Shown here one piece after another: positions 1 through 10,985 of a DNA stretch of 64,000 nt (the first letter of the stretch is position 1; each line of letters begins with the position of its first letter). Position numbers and translations under genes: made by a program. Under the pieces are notes generated by a model. It did not search any database. It saw only the letters and a list, made by a program, of their open reading frames with translations, and was not told the origin of the DNA. Source of the DNA: Gymnorhina tibicen (taxonomy: Eukaryota; Chordata; Aves; Passeriformes; Artamidae); contig VXAZ01000586.1 in NCBI GenBank assembly GCA_013399875.1, positions 1 through 64,000 of the forward strand. Reading direction: 5' to 3'.

Positions 1-1681
1 CAACTCCCAAACCCCAACAGTGGAAAAACACGTAGGAACGATGTAAAACCAACACCTGAATAACATTCGAGAAACAGAAATGTACTCCTTCAAACTGAAG
101 TTGAAATTACCAAATAATCACAACAAAAGAATTGGAGGGCAAAAGAAATTGATCAATGAATTGTAACAGGTTCACTGTAAATTGCAAGGTTTGGAAATTA
201 CAAGAACAGATTCCTTGACATTGAAAATTTAGGTCAGATTCCCTGATTTATGTAATTTTCTTTATCAATTTCTCTTTTTTTCAACCTAAAAAAAAAATTA
301 GTATTGATTTTTTTACACAATAGTGTATACTCTATATATACCACATCTATATTTCTTTCCCTATCTTTCACTAAGACAAATATATTCTTTAAAATAGGAC
401 CAATAGTACAAGGATTTTTTTTTCTTCAAGAACATCAGAGGGAAAATATGTATTCTTCCTGTCTGCTGACATGTAGATAGACCTTGCATTACCCATTGGC
501 TGGCCGTTTTGCTGGCCAGACATTCTTAGCTTAGGACCCTGCTTAGGTTTTAATTGCTTGTGTTTGACCTGGTATTTTCAGATTTCTTGGTATGTAAACT
601 TTTCTTTTGTGATTTTGTGAGAAAATTTTGGATTGAAAAGCAAGGGAATCCCATAAATCTTGAGTTCAGACTGACTTCAGTTATCTCAGAGTTTCTTCAT
701 CACACTGATTAGGATTCCATCATTAGTTATTTTTATGTATCAAATTACTTTTCTACAAATCTCTTGTATCACAATGCAGCCAGAGGCTCCTCAACCAGAA
801 TTTCTCAGAAATTTCTAAACTTTTCACTAGTTGCAACATGTCTGTATTTTAAAAGGTGTTTGCACAGCTTCTGGAAAGCAGGAGAAAATGGGAGAGTTAG
901 GTAAGCTAGAAGGATTAGTGAGTCACAGGCCTAGTGATAGTGAACACAAAATCAAAGGTTATATACTGGATATTTCACTGTAATGAAAATGTATTTTTAG
1001 ATTATGTTAATTAGATTTAATTTAGGAAATTCTGGGTTTTTCACATACCACAGTTTCTAATACTGCAATATCATTACTGGTCTGTACACTGAAAATTTAT
1101 GTGTATCATCAACTACCTACCTCATCATTGTCTCAACTGTGCAAGCTTCAGAAGCTTCATACAGGTTTCTTCACAAAAATCATCTTCCAGACAATTTGCA
1201 GGGAGTTTTAGTTTTACAGAGTAAAATTTTAGGAGTATTATTTTTTGCTTTTCTTTGTTATGATACTTTTGTTGCAACAGGCAATGATGCTAGGGACCAG
1301 ATGCACAACCCATACTATCCATTGATTTGTGATACATTTTGGTCCTGCTTAAGTGATACTGGAAACTCCTCAAGGACTGAGGATATTCATGCTCCTAATG
1401 ACTCTTCTCTCCTACCCAAAACCTACATAACCATATAGACAAAATTTGTCTTTTTAACTTCTAAGACCTGCTTCTCAGTTCTCTCCATCTGACTGTGAAT
1501 TAAGTTAGGTATGAGACACTAACAACTAAAATCTGAAAGACAGGGGCAACTTATGTCTGGGAGGAACTGCAAACCAAACAAATAGAAATTTAGTTTTGAT
1601 TGGCCAGTAGTGTTGCTCACCAAAAAGCACAACATGCTTGAATTGATTCTCAGTAAATTGTTGGAACATTAGTTTACAAAT
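1..1681. other. Intergenic, no feature recognised
   Basis: AT-rich non-coding DNA. A 99-codon open frame at 1139-1438 on the plus strand resembles no family I know and has no supporting splice or context signals, so I treat it as chance. In other vertebrates BBOX1 lies on this side of CCDC34, but I found no BBOX1 coding sequence here. Confidence 0.6.
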
Positions 1682-2450
1682 CACAACTGTCGGGATTGGG
1701 GGATAGGGAGATGCCTATGAGGCGATTTTATTGTTGCATCAGTCTCATTTTTATTGAAGGGTGAGTTAGGAGTAACATCATCGATGATACAAGTAGCAAT
1801 ACAGCGGCAATAGCAATAGCAGGGGGAGAGCGGCAGCTGCAGCAAGTGTGAACGCTGAAGCAGTCCTGCAAGCAGCGGCGGCTGCAGCAAGGCCGGACAG
1901 TGAGATTGTCCGCAGACAACTCCCCACGGCCAAGTGCCCCCTGCTTCTGTGTTACAAGGTCCTATGTGCTATCTTAAGCCAATAAACAAAAGCCACAAAA
2001 CATGTTATCATATTTGTACCAATCAGCATTCTATGATTTTACCGCAATGCGTATTTTCTAAACCAATCATCGCACTGTCATTAAGGCCTATTACCCAGGC
2101 TAATATTGTTACATCTTAGCTTTCTAATGAACTTTATTATAAGGCATATTGTTAAACTTAAACTTCTTTACTCTTATACTTATCACTATTCTTTCTTGAA
2201 TAAAATGTGTTTCTACTTGCTAAAATACATTTCTACCTTTATGAAGTATATTTCTTTTAAAACTACAAAACTACTTTTTTTATTTGTACTGCAAAAGTAA
2301 ACTGCAAAAGCTCATTGTTCTAACTCAGGCAGTCTTCTCCAAGGCCTCAAATCGAAACATGTATCCATTCCTATCTGTTCAAGCACAATGCTGTCCGTGT
2401 TCTCTGTCAGCACCTGCAAGCTTTCTGTAGCTCCAATTCCCACACACAAC
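1682..2450 (-). mobile_element. Solo LTR, 757 bp, with perfect 6-bp target duplication
   Basis: The element at 1688-2444 starts TGTGGGAATTGG and ends CCCGACA when read on the minus strand, giving the TG...CA ends of an LTR. It is flanked on both sides by the identical hexamer CACAAC (1682-1687 and 2445-2450), the target-site duplication left by a 6-bp-staggered integrase, as in class II (beta/alpha-like) retroviruses. Two AATAAA signals on the minus strand (1727-1732 and 1750-1755) lie close to the 3' end, implying a short R-U5. The half nearest 1688 is GC- and CAG/GCA-rich, the middle is AT-rich. No internal retroviral sequence adjoins it, so it is a recombined solo LTR. It is unlike the other LTRs here. 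Confidence 0.8.
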
Positions 2451-5400
2451 AATAAACTTTCTTGATTTTCATAGCATCTTGAGATTTTGTCATTTGCTTG
2501 TTTTTAATGAAAGTGGGATTCAATCCAGGATTGTAATGAAAAAATACCAAACACAATACTCAGAATAAAGTTGTAACAGTGACTAGTAATAGACACAGTT
2601 TATCTCAAGACACAGCTCATGCTACAAAAGCTGTGGGCTGAAAAGGTGCAGGTATGACAAGTAGGTCTGATGAAGCAGCAGACCCCTATGCAGTAGATGC
2701 CCTCCAAAAGAGTAGTTGCACACCATGGGAAAAAACCACACACTTCTATAGTTTAATCTGCCTTTCTCACAGACCATTGCTGCACCCTCAGTGTGCCATT
2801 ATGTACTCGCCGATATGAAAGAACATAGTGGGAGTAGTTTACAAGGTAAGGGCCTGAAGTTAGGTGAGATGAAAGCGAATCCAAGTAACTTTCATTTTTC
2901 CTTTGTCTCCAATTACTTGAGAGAAATTTTAGGAAAGGCTTATCAAATTTAATGTGCTGAGCAATTTCTCAAAAATCCACCCACTTTGACACATAACTGA
3001 TCACCTGAGAAAAAAACAGACTAAAACCACTCTTGAAAACACATAGCACTGCAACCAGTGCTTCATGTTACAAATCAAGATACATTTGAATCCATGACAC
3101 AGACTCTCATCCCTACCCTCCCTTCTCCAGCAACAGGGAGAACTTGTTTATCCAGAAAGCTGGATTATAAACTATGCCTCAAGCGGCAGTGAGTCAAGGT
3201 TTCATATTGGATTGGTTGAGCTGCTGTTGCTTTTTTGTCTTGTGGTTGTTGTTTTTGATTACCTTAAAAAACTACTGAGGGAATCTGGGGTGGACTTAAA
3301 GTGCAGAAAAGTAATCTAAAAGTTATCTTTTATAACTCGGAATAGAGACGAAAACTTTAAGTAAGTAATAACTTCTCTGTACATAACATTTATTTGTATG
3401 GTATTGCACACACATATTATAATTAGTTTTAATTTACTTTACGGCCAAGGTTTTGTTGTTGAAAGGGCAATCACTTCTGGCTTTTAATGTTAGTTCCAGA
3501 CATTGTTTGAACTTGGTTTATGCTCTACCAGTAAGTTCTTACTATATTATTTTTAAAAGTTCACATTTCCAAAGTGGATTTAGTTGCCTAGCAGAGCACG
3601 CCTTTAATCATAATCAACAACAACATGGCAGAAAAGCAAGAAACAAAATTAAAACAAAGTAATGGAAAACATGTCATGATTTCGTTTCTAGATAATATTT
3701 AATTGCATGTGCATAAGACAGTGCCTTTTACAGTGATGGATCACTGGTGTAGTTAAAATACTCCTTTACATGCCAGCCATTACCAAAAAGCCAGACAATT
3801 GAAAGTCTGCCTTATCACTCAGCTATGCAGTGTAACCCAGCCTCCTACACCCTGTTTCCTGTATGTGCTTTTCACCTGGCAATCAAAAGTGCTAATTTAT
3901 GAAAGCTAGTACCTTTCAGACATGCTATAACTTTGGCAGAGAGAAGTTACTTAACGTGTCCTTGATCTAGTAAAGATTCAGATATATAACTTGTGAATTT
4001 TAAATCAAGTTCTTTGATTTCATTACAAGGTAGCATTTTTTACCCATTATATATTGTCTCAATGTTAATTAAAGAGCATACTGTGTAGTTCTACAAACTA
4101 TACACAGCTAGATAAGAATTCTTTTCTGAGAACATGATTCAAAAGCTCATGCTTATTCAATTTACTTCCCTTTTGTGTTAAGAAACTTAAGCAATACTAA
4201 AACTTAGCCAAATGTTTTTCATATATTTAAAAACACATATATATTAAGACTATGAGAGAAGTATATATGAAATCTTTATGCAAATAAATATATAATTTCA
4301 TATATGTTGCTACTCATGAAAAAGTCACAAGATAAAACAGAATGAAAATGCTTCAAAGTGTTAGCAGAAAGGAGAAAACAAACCAATCCCCAGATACACT
4401 TCGTAGATCATATCATTAGCTCATGAGGTGTGTCTTTTGCTTACCAGTGGTTTGGTTTAGAAAGTCTAGATTGCAAATCCTTCTTGTATAGGACTTACAC
4501 AAAATTTACAATTGAATACATGCAAAATTAAAAGGAAACAGTTGCACAGTATTGCGATACTTGTACTACAAATAAAGTCAAAATGCCAATTAAATGTTTG
4601 TCCTCCTAGCTAGCGTCTCTCTTGAGCACACAGGGAAACACAAATTGCAGTGCACAAATACGAGTTACCATCCATACATTCATATCCTGCCAACCAGCTG
4701 TGTGCAGCAAAATCTTAACTCAGATCCTAAGGGAGACAGTTGTAAAAATAATTAGGGTTTTAGCCTCAGTAGAGGAAGTACATTTTTCCACCTCAATTCT
4801 TTCCCTCAAATATCATTCAAACCGCCTCCAAACCCAGCATAAAACTGCCGATAGAGAGAAAAGACTAAAATATTGTTCACTCAGCATTTAACATAAAACA
4901 ATTTTTTTAATCATAAATATGATTAAAAGATTTTTCACAGACCTTTTGGAAAAAAAATCAGAAGACCATTTCTCAATCGTCAACTTGTTATTTTCATTCA
5001 TTTCTCCCATAGGTACTCAGGCAAGAGAATATATTACCTTGAGCTGTTTCATCCTTCTGCTGAAAGTATTTTATTTTGCATATATAAGTAAAAGTTCGTG
5101 GATCAGAGACTGAAACTCAGATATCTTATTTTCTAGGCTACTGACTCTGGAATTATTATTACTTGTAAGCTATTTTAGAAAAACCACAACCGTTTCAAGA
5201 GGAATGTCTGAGAGAGGTCAAATTCTGTAAAATTATTGACAAGGACAGTAAATGAACAACAAATCACTGGTCTAACTTAACTAGGCATGAAGTAGATTAA
5301 CATTTTAAGTGGCTGTACCAAGCATTTGAATTGCTTTACAATAAGATTACGCTTTAAAAGTCTCAAAGGCTTAAAGGTAAGTGGCAATGACACTTTTCAA

Positions 5401-6275
5401 TAGTTTTAAAAGGCATAAAGTTGAAGCTTATTGTCCTTACTCCTGTTTAAGCATTTTAATCCTGAAGTCTTACACCTCTGAAGCAGCTTTAGAAGAACCC
5501 TAACAATTTTATGCATAAGCAACACACCCAGACCACCTGAAATAACAAAAAAGCAGGGAGATTATTTTCAAAGATTTGTTTGTGTTGGAATCTCATGAAA
5601 CATGATCAGCACATCCACTGCATTCAGGAGATTATATAAAATATTTTCAATTTTTAAAGCTGTTCAGCTTAACATGGAAGCAAAAATAGTTCCCTGGTCA
5701 GCATTTAAGAATGGACTGTACAAATAATTGAATAATAACATCAGCCTAAAAATCAAGTTAACAAAAAAAAAAAAAAGAAATTGAGAAAAAAACAGCAGCA
5801 GCACCTAAATCCTAGAGTCTCTTCAAATTACATTTTCTGTAACATTTTGTATTACTAGCTGATTAAACCAGTATGAAAATACATTCCTTGCTAAATTCAT
5901 TTGGTTTATATTACCCACTTTCCCTACACCAAGAATGCTGGTAGTTTTACCCTCCCACTTTCCTTCCTGAGAAGTGAAAGAATTTGGATATGAAACAAAA
6001 CTGAAGTCTGAAAGCCATTTGAATTTGAAGTACATACAAGGAAGTTTCATACAGCTTATGTCAGCTGCAATGGGCTGGAACATTACAATCAAGTGCCAGC
6101 CAAAACCTTTAATGTACAACCCTCTATCAGTGCAGCAGCTTTGGCATTTAGCTTAATAAGTATCACTGTCAAGATTCTACTGATGAGGATACTTCAAGCT
6201 GTTGTCATTCGCAGTTTGGCTTGGGACACCTCTAACAAACTGTGCATAGGGTGGCATAGGAGAAAGTGCTGGATG
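2451..6275. other. Intergenic, no gene recognised
   Basis: AT-rich unique-looking DNA with no convincing open frame, RNA gene or repeat boundary. A short A-run lies near 5763-5775. The overlapping open frames at 5823-6156 do not resemble known proteins. Confidence 0.6.
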
Positions 6276-6280
6276 GGCAC

Positions 6281-6885
6281 TGTTGCGGCGGGTGTTGGTG
6301 TTAGATGCCATGACCTTCCCGAAAGTGTCTCCAAGAAGTTGCTTCGTCGGGGTCACAGCACATACAATCACACAAGCATTCACGCAGGTAGATCCGGGAC
6401 TAGCCGACGACGAAAGAGTCAGGAAGGGTCTCCGTGTGGGTTCCAAGAGTGGGTTTATTTCCGCAACATGTTTGGAGGGTCCAGGGACGAAGACAGGGAA
6501 AGTGGGCAGGGTCCAGGGTTAAGTATAGGCCCGGATAGGGGCGGAGAGAGCACTGGGGCCAAAGGGTAAAGGGCTCAGGGGCAGAGCATGGGTGGGGCCA
6601 GGGTATGGGAGCCAGTAGGGAAACACGGAGGGAGTGGCAAGGGAACAAGGGCCAATGGGCGAACAGGGAAGGGAGAACATTCTAGAACGGGGACATATGA
6701 GGGATAAAGGGGCAGGGAGGCCAACAGGCCAATCAGGGAAACAGAACCGGAATACATCAGCATAATTAAACAAAGGATCCTGGGAGAGGCTTCCTTGTTC
6801 GCCCTAGCTGGGAGATAGCAGGTTAATGCTTACCCTCCAGGGGTTCTTTGGGACCCCTTGACTGGGAGGCTCATCGGCCTCCACA
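6281..6885 (-). repeat. 3' LTR of the provirus (605 bp)
   Basis: On the minus strand it begins TGTGGAGGCC right after the polypurine tract and ends CCGCAACA. U3 holds ATTGG (inverted CCAAT) boxes and a TATA-like CCTATACTTAA near 6524-6534. The AATAAA signal is at 6454-6459, followed by an R/U5 of about 170 bases. The first 81 bases of U3 also encode the env C-terminus and stop codon. The left flank is GGCAC. Confidence 0.93.
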
Positions 6886-8186
6886 ACTCCTCCTTCTTTA
6901 TTAGTTAAAAAAACCTCTCCCAAAGATTTCAAGAACAAACGTTTAAAACAAGCAAAACCACATAAAGCGATAAAAATTAACAGAAGCACCCATAAAATAG
7001 TCTGCAACAGAAACGCAGGCCACCCAGTGAGTCCCCAGTGTCCCAGCAGGTCCTCAAACCACTTGGATGGTTTCTCTCTCTTTAAGTCCTTGATTAAGTC
7101 CTTCATCCTCTGGATGCTGTCGTGGATGCTCTCACTGTGGGTGGATAGGTTGAAACAACACAGCCCGTGGAACTCCTGGCAGTGAGCCAGGAGTAGGTAA
7201 TGGGCCATGGGCCAGGAGTAGGAGTAGCTGTGGGCAAGCAGTAGGTAATCTATCATGGCTTGATTTTGCAGGGTAGCATGCCTGGTGGTTTCCTTGTCTG
7301 CGAGGAAGTCACTCAAAGTGGCAGATGTTAGGTTGGCCTGCTTTCCAAGCCAACACACCAGGTGAGAAAGCTCACTGAGGGCCTTAGCAGCGGCTACCCA
7401 TTGTAGGAAAAGGGAGACCACGGCCCTCTTTGGTTTTGGCCAATCAGTAATTTCACTATCACATTTTTTCTCAAATTGTGCAAGGTCTCTCTTTTGGCAG
7501 GGCAATTGATTTTTCTGTCGCCAATCTTGAATTAAAATCATATTTGGCGTGAGGATGGAAAGCCGGCCAAGGGTGCATGGCCCACCTTGCAGACAGGATG
7601 GGATTCCAGCCCATGCCCTATCCCCACAGATAAGAAACAGACCCTGCCAGAGCACCCTGGATTCGTTAGTGGACGCGGACAATGTCTTGGTGGTGTAATT
7701 GCACCAGTTTTCAGAACTATACACCTTCCTTGTAGGATCTACTGAATTCTTTCTCCCAGCCGCCTTATGGAGGAAATTAATGCAATAGGGGGCTTTGGAA
7801 GACCCCAGCAGATCCAATTCCTGGGGTTCCTCTGGTGCATACGGTAAAGCCTTCGCCCACACATCCCAGGTGTCTATCGGACTGGGTCTCTTCCCTGTGG
7901 GGAGGTATGCACTTGGTGGTAAGGGAATCCCAACCAGGCATGTGGCTAACGTATTGTCTACACCACCCATGGACTGGCAGATGTTGTCTTGCTGGAGAGT
8001 CTTAGCTAGGGTCACCCACACATTCTTCTTGGGCTGTGGGACAATCCAGGCATCCACGCTGGATGACATGAGGAGCATCCAGAAGATAAAGGCCAGGTGA
8101 GAGGCAATGGTGAGGTCCTTGCTGGGCATCGTGGAGTCAGGTTGGCAGGGGGTCATCACCTGGGAGGCTTGCCAAAGTGGGTGCAT
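6804..8186 (-). CDS. env: Retroviral envelope glycoprotein (env), uninterrupted 460-residue frame
   Basis: Endogenous env precursor (surface plus transmembrane subunits). Three in-frame ATGs (residues 1, 11, 20) precede a hydrophobic signal segment at about 29-46. A basic KPKR motif at 251-254 is the likely furin site. Cys278 follows, then the CX6CC motif at 336-344 that marks gamma-type transmembrane subunits disulphide-linked to the surface subunit. The membrane anchor is about 388-413, with a short basic and polar tail. N-glycosylation sequons occur at N163, N174, N285 and N346. The pattern around CX6CC resembles alpharetrovirus envs. Odd points: YLLLAH occurs twice (314-319, 330-335), an in-frame partial duplication of about 48 bases, and the last 26 residues are encoded by the LTR. 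It is the only major gene of this provirus with no visible break, but the sequence does not show whether it is expressed. Confidence 0.88.
   Translation of the reverse strand: MHPLWQASQVMTPCQPDSTMPSKDLTIASHLAFIFWMLLMSSSVDAWIVPQPKKNVWVTLAKTLQQDNICQSMGGVDNTLATCLVGIPLPPSAYLPTGKRPSPIDTWDVWAKALPYAPEEPQELDLLGSSKAPYCINFLHKAAGRKNSVDPTRKVYSSENWCNYTTKTLSASTNESRVLWQGLFLICGDRAWAGIPSCLQGGPCTLGRLSILTPNMILIQDWRQKNQLPCQKRDLAQFEKKCDSEITDWPKPKRAVVSLFLQWVAAAKALSELSHLVCWLGKQANLTSATLSDFLADKETTRHATLQNQAMIDYLLLAHSYSYSWPMAHYLLLAHCQEFHGLCCFNLSTHSESIHDSIQRMKDLIKDLKREKPSKWFEDLLGHWGLTGWPAFLLQTILWVLLLIFIALCGFACFKRLFLKSLGEVFLTNKEGGVVEADEPPSQGVPKNPWRVSINLLSPS
6887..6899 (-). promoter_or_regulatory. Polypurine tract (plus-strand primer) of the provirus
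   Basis: The minus strand reads AAAGAAGGAGGAG, then one T, then the LTR start TGTGG. This is the usual site of second-strand priming. It also lies inside the env frame, where it encodes part of the motif TNKEGG. A near copy is found at 8306-8327. Confidence 0.85.
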
Positions 8187-8559
8187 GCTTGGGTTATCAA
8201 TGTGGGTGTTCTGGCTTGGTTTTGTAAAGTAAAATATAAGTTATTAATTTTAACATCATAAACTCTTGGGGGACTTCTCCTTTCATAATCATTCCCCTCC
8301 TTCCCCCTTCTTTATTAGTTAAAAAAAAAGCTTCTAACGTAAAAGTAAAAGCTCCTTGGCCAGGGTATTGGGGAACGCGGCTGTGGTGAGGGTAAAAGGA
8401 GGGGGATTGAGGTAGACAGGCTGGGGGCTGACACAGGCAGCGCCCCTTGGTGACAAAGGGGTTAGTGAGGAGGGCTAAGTGGGGAGAAACTGGTAGGCGG
8501 GGGGGGCGCAAACTTGGAGGTCCAGTTAGGGGCTGTGCCTGTTACTGTCATGGCCCTGG
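8187..8559 (-). repeat. pol-env spacer with a second polypurine-tract/env-tail copy
   Basis: Between the integrase end and the env start, the 22 bases at 8306-8327 are identical to 6892-6913, the sequence at the env tail and polypurine tract. A 104-codon frame (8197-8511) reads FFLTNKEGG here, where env ends with VFLTNKEGG, so the likeness extends to the coding level. The rest of the frame is proline-rich and unrecognised. This may be a remnant of an older env 3' end or a recombination scar. Confidence 0.6.
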
Positions 8560-8835
8560 TTATGGGACGACGAGTTGGCATTGTGATGGTGGGTGGTGCC
8601 ATCTCCATCTCCAGGCTGCAGTAGTTTGGTCCTGCGGTTGTCCCATACTGGTCTCAGACAACTGGTCATTAGTATTCGTCAGAGCGGTGTTTGCAGGGCC
8701 AGTGTAGGGCTTGATTTTTTTTCCCAGAAGCCACTTGGGGCCTGATGGTGTTGATATACAGGCATACCCCCTCCCCCAAGTTATCAGTGGGAAAGGACCC
8801 AGTATTTGCTGACTTTCCGGATCCTTGATCAGCAC
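8560..8835 (-). pseudogene. pol: pol fragment: integrase C-terminal DNA-binding domain
   Basis: The frame reads IKDPESQQ, then a GPFPLITWGRG block and a W...KKIKP block. This is the pattern of the SH3-like integrase C-terminal domain of class II retroviruses, which holds viral DNA ends. It is out of frame with the catalytic core upstream, because a frameshift lies near 8830-8860. A second frame over the same DNA (to 8669) is the run-on of the core frame. Confidence 0.75.
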
Positions 8836-9301
8836 CGGCGGCTTTTCCTCGAGTTTTGCTCGTGCCGAATTTGAAGTGCCAGTATACGGGGGAGGTCAGT
8901 TCTGAATGTGAACAGTTAAGGAAATTTATGGTGAACAGAGCCTTGCAGAGCCTCTCAATGGGAGGGCTCTCTGCCCCTCCCCGCTGCTGATCCAGGACCC
9001 ACTTGATGGTACTATGAATCCCTTCCACAATTGATTGATCTGTAGGGGAGTGTGGTATGCCCGTGCTGTGCTTCACCTCCCACTGCTGGAAAAAATCTTG
9101 GAGTTTGTGGGAGGCATAAGTAGGGCTGTTATTGGTCTTTATTTCTTGGGGGACACCCAAGGTGGCAAATGCATGGAGAAAGTGCCTGATGACGTTCTTG
9201 GCCTTCTCTCCCGCATGGGCCGAGGCAAACACCGCTCCAGAGAATGTGTCTATGGACACATGCAAGTATTTAAGTCTTCCAAAGGCTGGGAAGTAGGTGA
9301 C
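8836..9301 (-). pseudogene. pol: pol fragment: integrase catalytic core, 3' part
   Basis: The frame resumes at YFPAFGR right after the nested LTR and continues through IDTFSGAVFASAH and the IVEG segment that carries the catalytic Glu. The motif that normally holds the second catalytic Asp reads KTNNSPTY, with Asn (codon at 9131-9133) at that position, exactly 35 residues before the Glu. The first Asp (QTDIT) is stranded on the other side of the nested LTR. The enzyme cannot be made or function from this locus. Confidence 0.85.
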
Positions 9302-9946
9302 TGCCGTGGCGTGGGGCGGTGGTGAGTTGCCACAGCCTTCCAGAAGCATCCCCAGATTAGGGGAAGCTGCTTCGGCACAGGGGGGCCAGGTGAAGGTGTG
9401 GCCACACACACTCCTGGTGGAGCAGGGCACACACGTGCACACACACTCAGGAACACAGCGACAGCCGGTGGCAAGGAGGTGAGAAGGGTCCTTCGTATGG
9501 GGTCCAGCAACGAGGTTTATTGTGGAGGATCCACAGACGAAGAATGAAGATGGAGGGCAGGGTACAGGTTTAAATATGGAGTCCAGAGGGCGGGCAGAGC
9601 AACAGAGCCAATGGGCTGAGGGCCAGGGGGCAGAGCAGGGGTAAGAGAAACAATAGGGGTACAGAGAAGGAGGGATTAAGGGAAGGGAACCAATGGGGAT
9701 TACAATCAAAAAGAAATTTCTAGAGGGTGTACATAGATGGAACAAAGGGGTGGAGAACAGCAAACCAATCCTAACGGAGGAAAATCCATACATTATTACA
9801 TTGAAAGCGAGGCATTGTGGGAAGTCACCCTAACTAAGGGGGATTCTCAAACCTTTGTGATGGCCCACCAGCGAGCTCAGGCTGTTTTCGGGCCTTGCGG
9901 CTCTCTGGCTACTCCAGCAGCAGCCTGAACCACTGCAACAGGTGAT
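9296..9946 (-). mobile_element. Nested solo LTR (639 bp) inserted in integrase
   Basis: The element at 9302-9940 reads TGTTGCAGTGG...CCACGGCA on the minus strand. Flanks are GGTGAC (9296-9301) and GGTGAT (9941-9946), a 6-bp target duplication with one mismatch. Removing the insert and one flank joins QTDIT to YFPAFGR in frame, as expected of an integrase core. It has ATTGG boxes, a TATA-like TATTTAAA near 9568-9576 and AATAAA at 9516-9521, all on the minus strand, so it lies in the same direction as the host provirus. Like the main LTR it has a TCTAGA box and a pyrimidine-rich U3, but the sequence differs enough to be another family. Confidence 0.9.
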
Positions 9947-10985
9947 GTCGGTCTGCCACAACTGGCAGCTGTTGAGTCCCCAGGGGTTAACCCCAGAGTC
10001 CAAAGATGGTACCTGGTGTTGCTGGCAGGTGGGGCAGGTGACCACTATTGCCTGTGCCTGGTCGTGCGGAAGATGGAACACGTGCATCAGGGCGGGCACA
10101 TTTTGATGATAAAAGCTGTGGCTCAACTTGGCCTGTGCAAAGATGTCAGGGATGTTCGCAGCTTGCACAGGCACGGCCAGGGCATCAGCTCTTCTATTAC
10201 TCTCTGCGATGGGCCCTGGAAGGTCAGTGTGTGATCTCTCATGCATTATATGGAATGGTTGCTTTCGGTGGGAGAGAAGGTATATTAACCTTGAGAGCAA
10301 CCTGTGCAAATTTGGATGTGTTACCTCCTTTAGCAAGGAGTATTCAGCCCTGCTAGTTACACTGGCTATGTACGCTGAATCCGTGACCAAATTGATAGGT
10401 TTTTCGAACCTCTCGAAGGCCCTGACACTGGCTGCCAATTTGGCAATTTGTGGGGACTCTTCAACAGTCTCGACATCAGACTCCCACTTCTGTGTCTTTG
10501 GATCTCTCCAAGTCGTGACCGACTTGTGGGATCCCCCCAAGTCATCTGTGAAAATGGTTAGGGCTTTTAGAGGTGTTTGACTTTGGAGAAATTTTGGGGC
10601 CAAATTAAAAGCTGAATTAAAAAGTTTGTGACTGGGTTTATGGATAGAAATTTGGCCTGTGTAGCTATCCAGGGCGAACTGGAGGTACTCATTGTTCTGA
10701 AGGAAATGCTCCAGAACCCCTGTAGTCAGTGGTAGGTAAATACATGTGAAGTCACACCTCGCCAGGGTGCAGAGGCGTGTCCTGGCCTTGATAATCAGCT
10801 GAGCCATCAGCTCCTGAGGGGTGATAATTGTTTTATTTGGTTGATGGTGTAGGAAGACCCACTTGATGATGAGGAGTGGGGCTTTCAGTGTCGTGTCCCA
10901 TTGGAAAATTAATGAGTGGAACCTTGGTGCCTTACCCAAGATGATTAGTTGGAACAGTAGCACGGGGTCCACTCGGTGGGCCTGC
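9947..10985 (-). pseudogene. pol: pol fragment: RT connection, RNase H and integrase zinc domain
   Basis: A long frame covering the RT thumb/connection, RNase H and the integrase N-terminal HHCC domain, ending at QTDIT where the nested LTR enters. RNase H landmarks are TIFTDD, TDSAY and RRAD, the Asp positions. The Glu position of the usual AELAA-like helix is Lys (AKLAA, codon at 10439-10441), so one of the four metal-binding residues is missing. The integrase zinc finger keeps HSFYH and CPTC. Upstream, near 10985, the frame shifts relative to the RT segment. Confidence 0.88.

Noticed and set aside
1139..1438. 99-codon plus-strand frame, considered as a BBOX1 exon
   Set aside because: No resemblance to BBOX1 and no splice sites in phase.
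6400..6773. Minus-strand frames in the 3' LTR and their duplicates at 15131-15499
   Set aside because: They are LTR sequence read in arbitrary frames. The repetition comes from the LTR pair, not from a gene family.
8669..9793. Single 374-codon minus-strand frame read as one protein
   Set aside because: Its first ~160 codons are the nested LTR. Only the part after 9301 is integrase.
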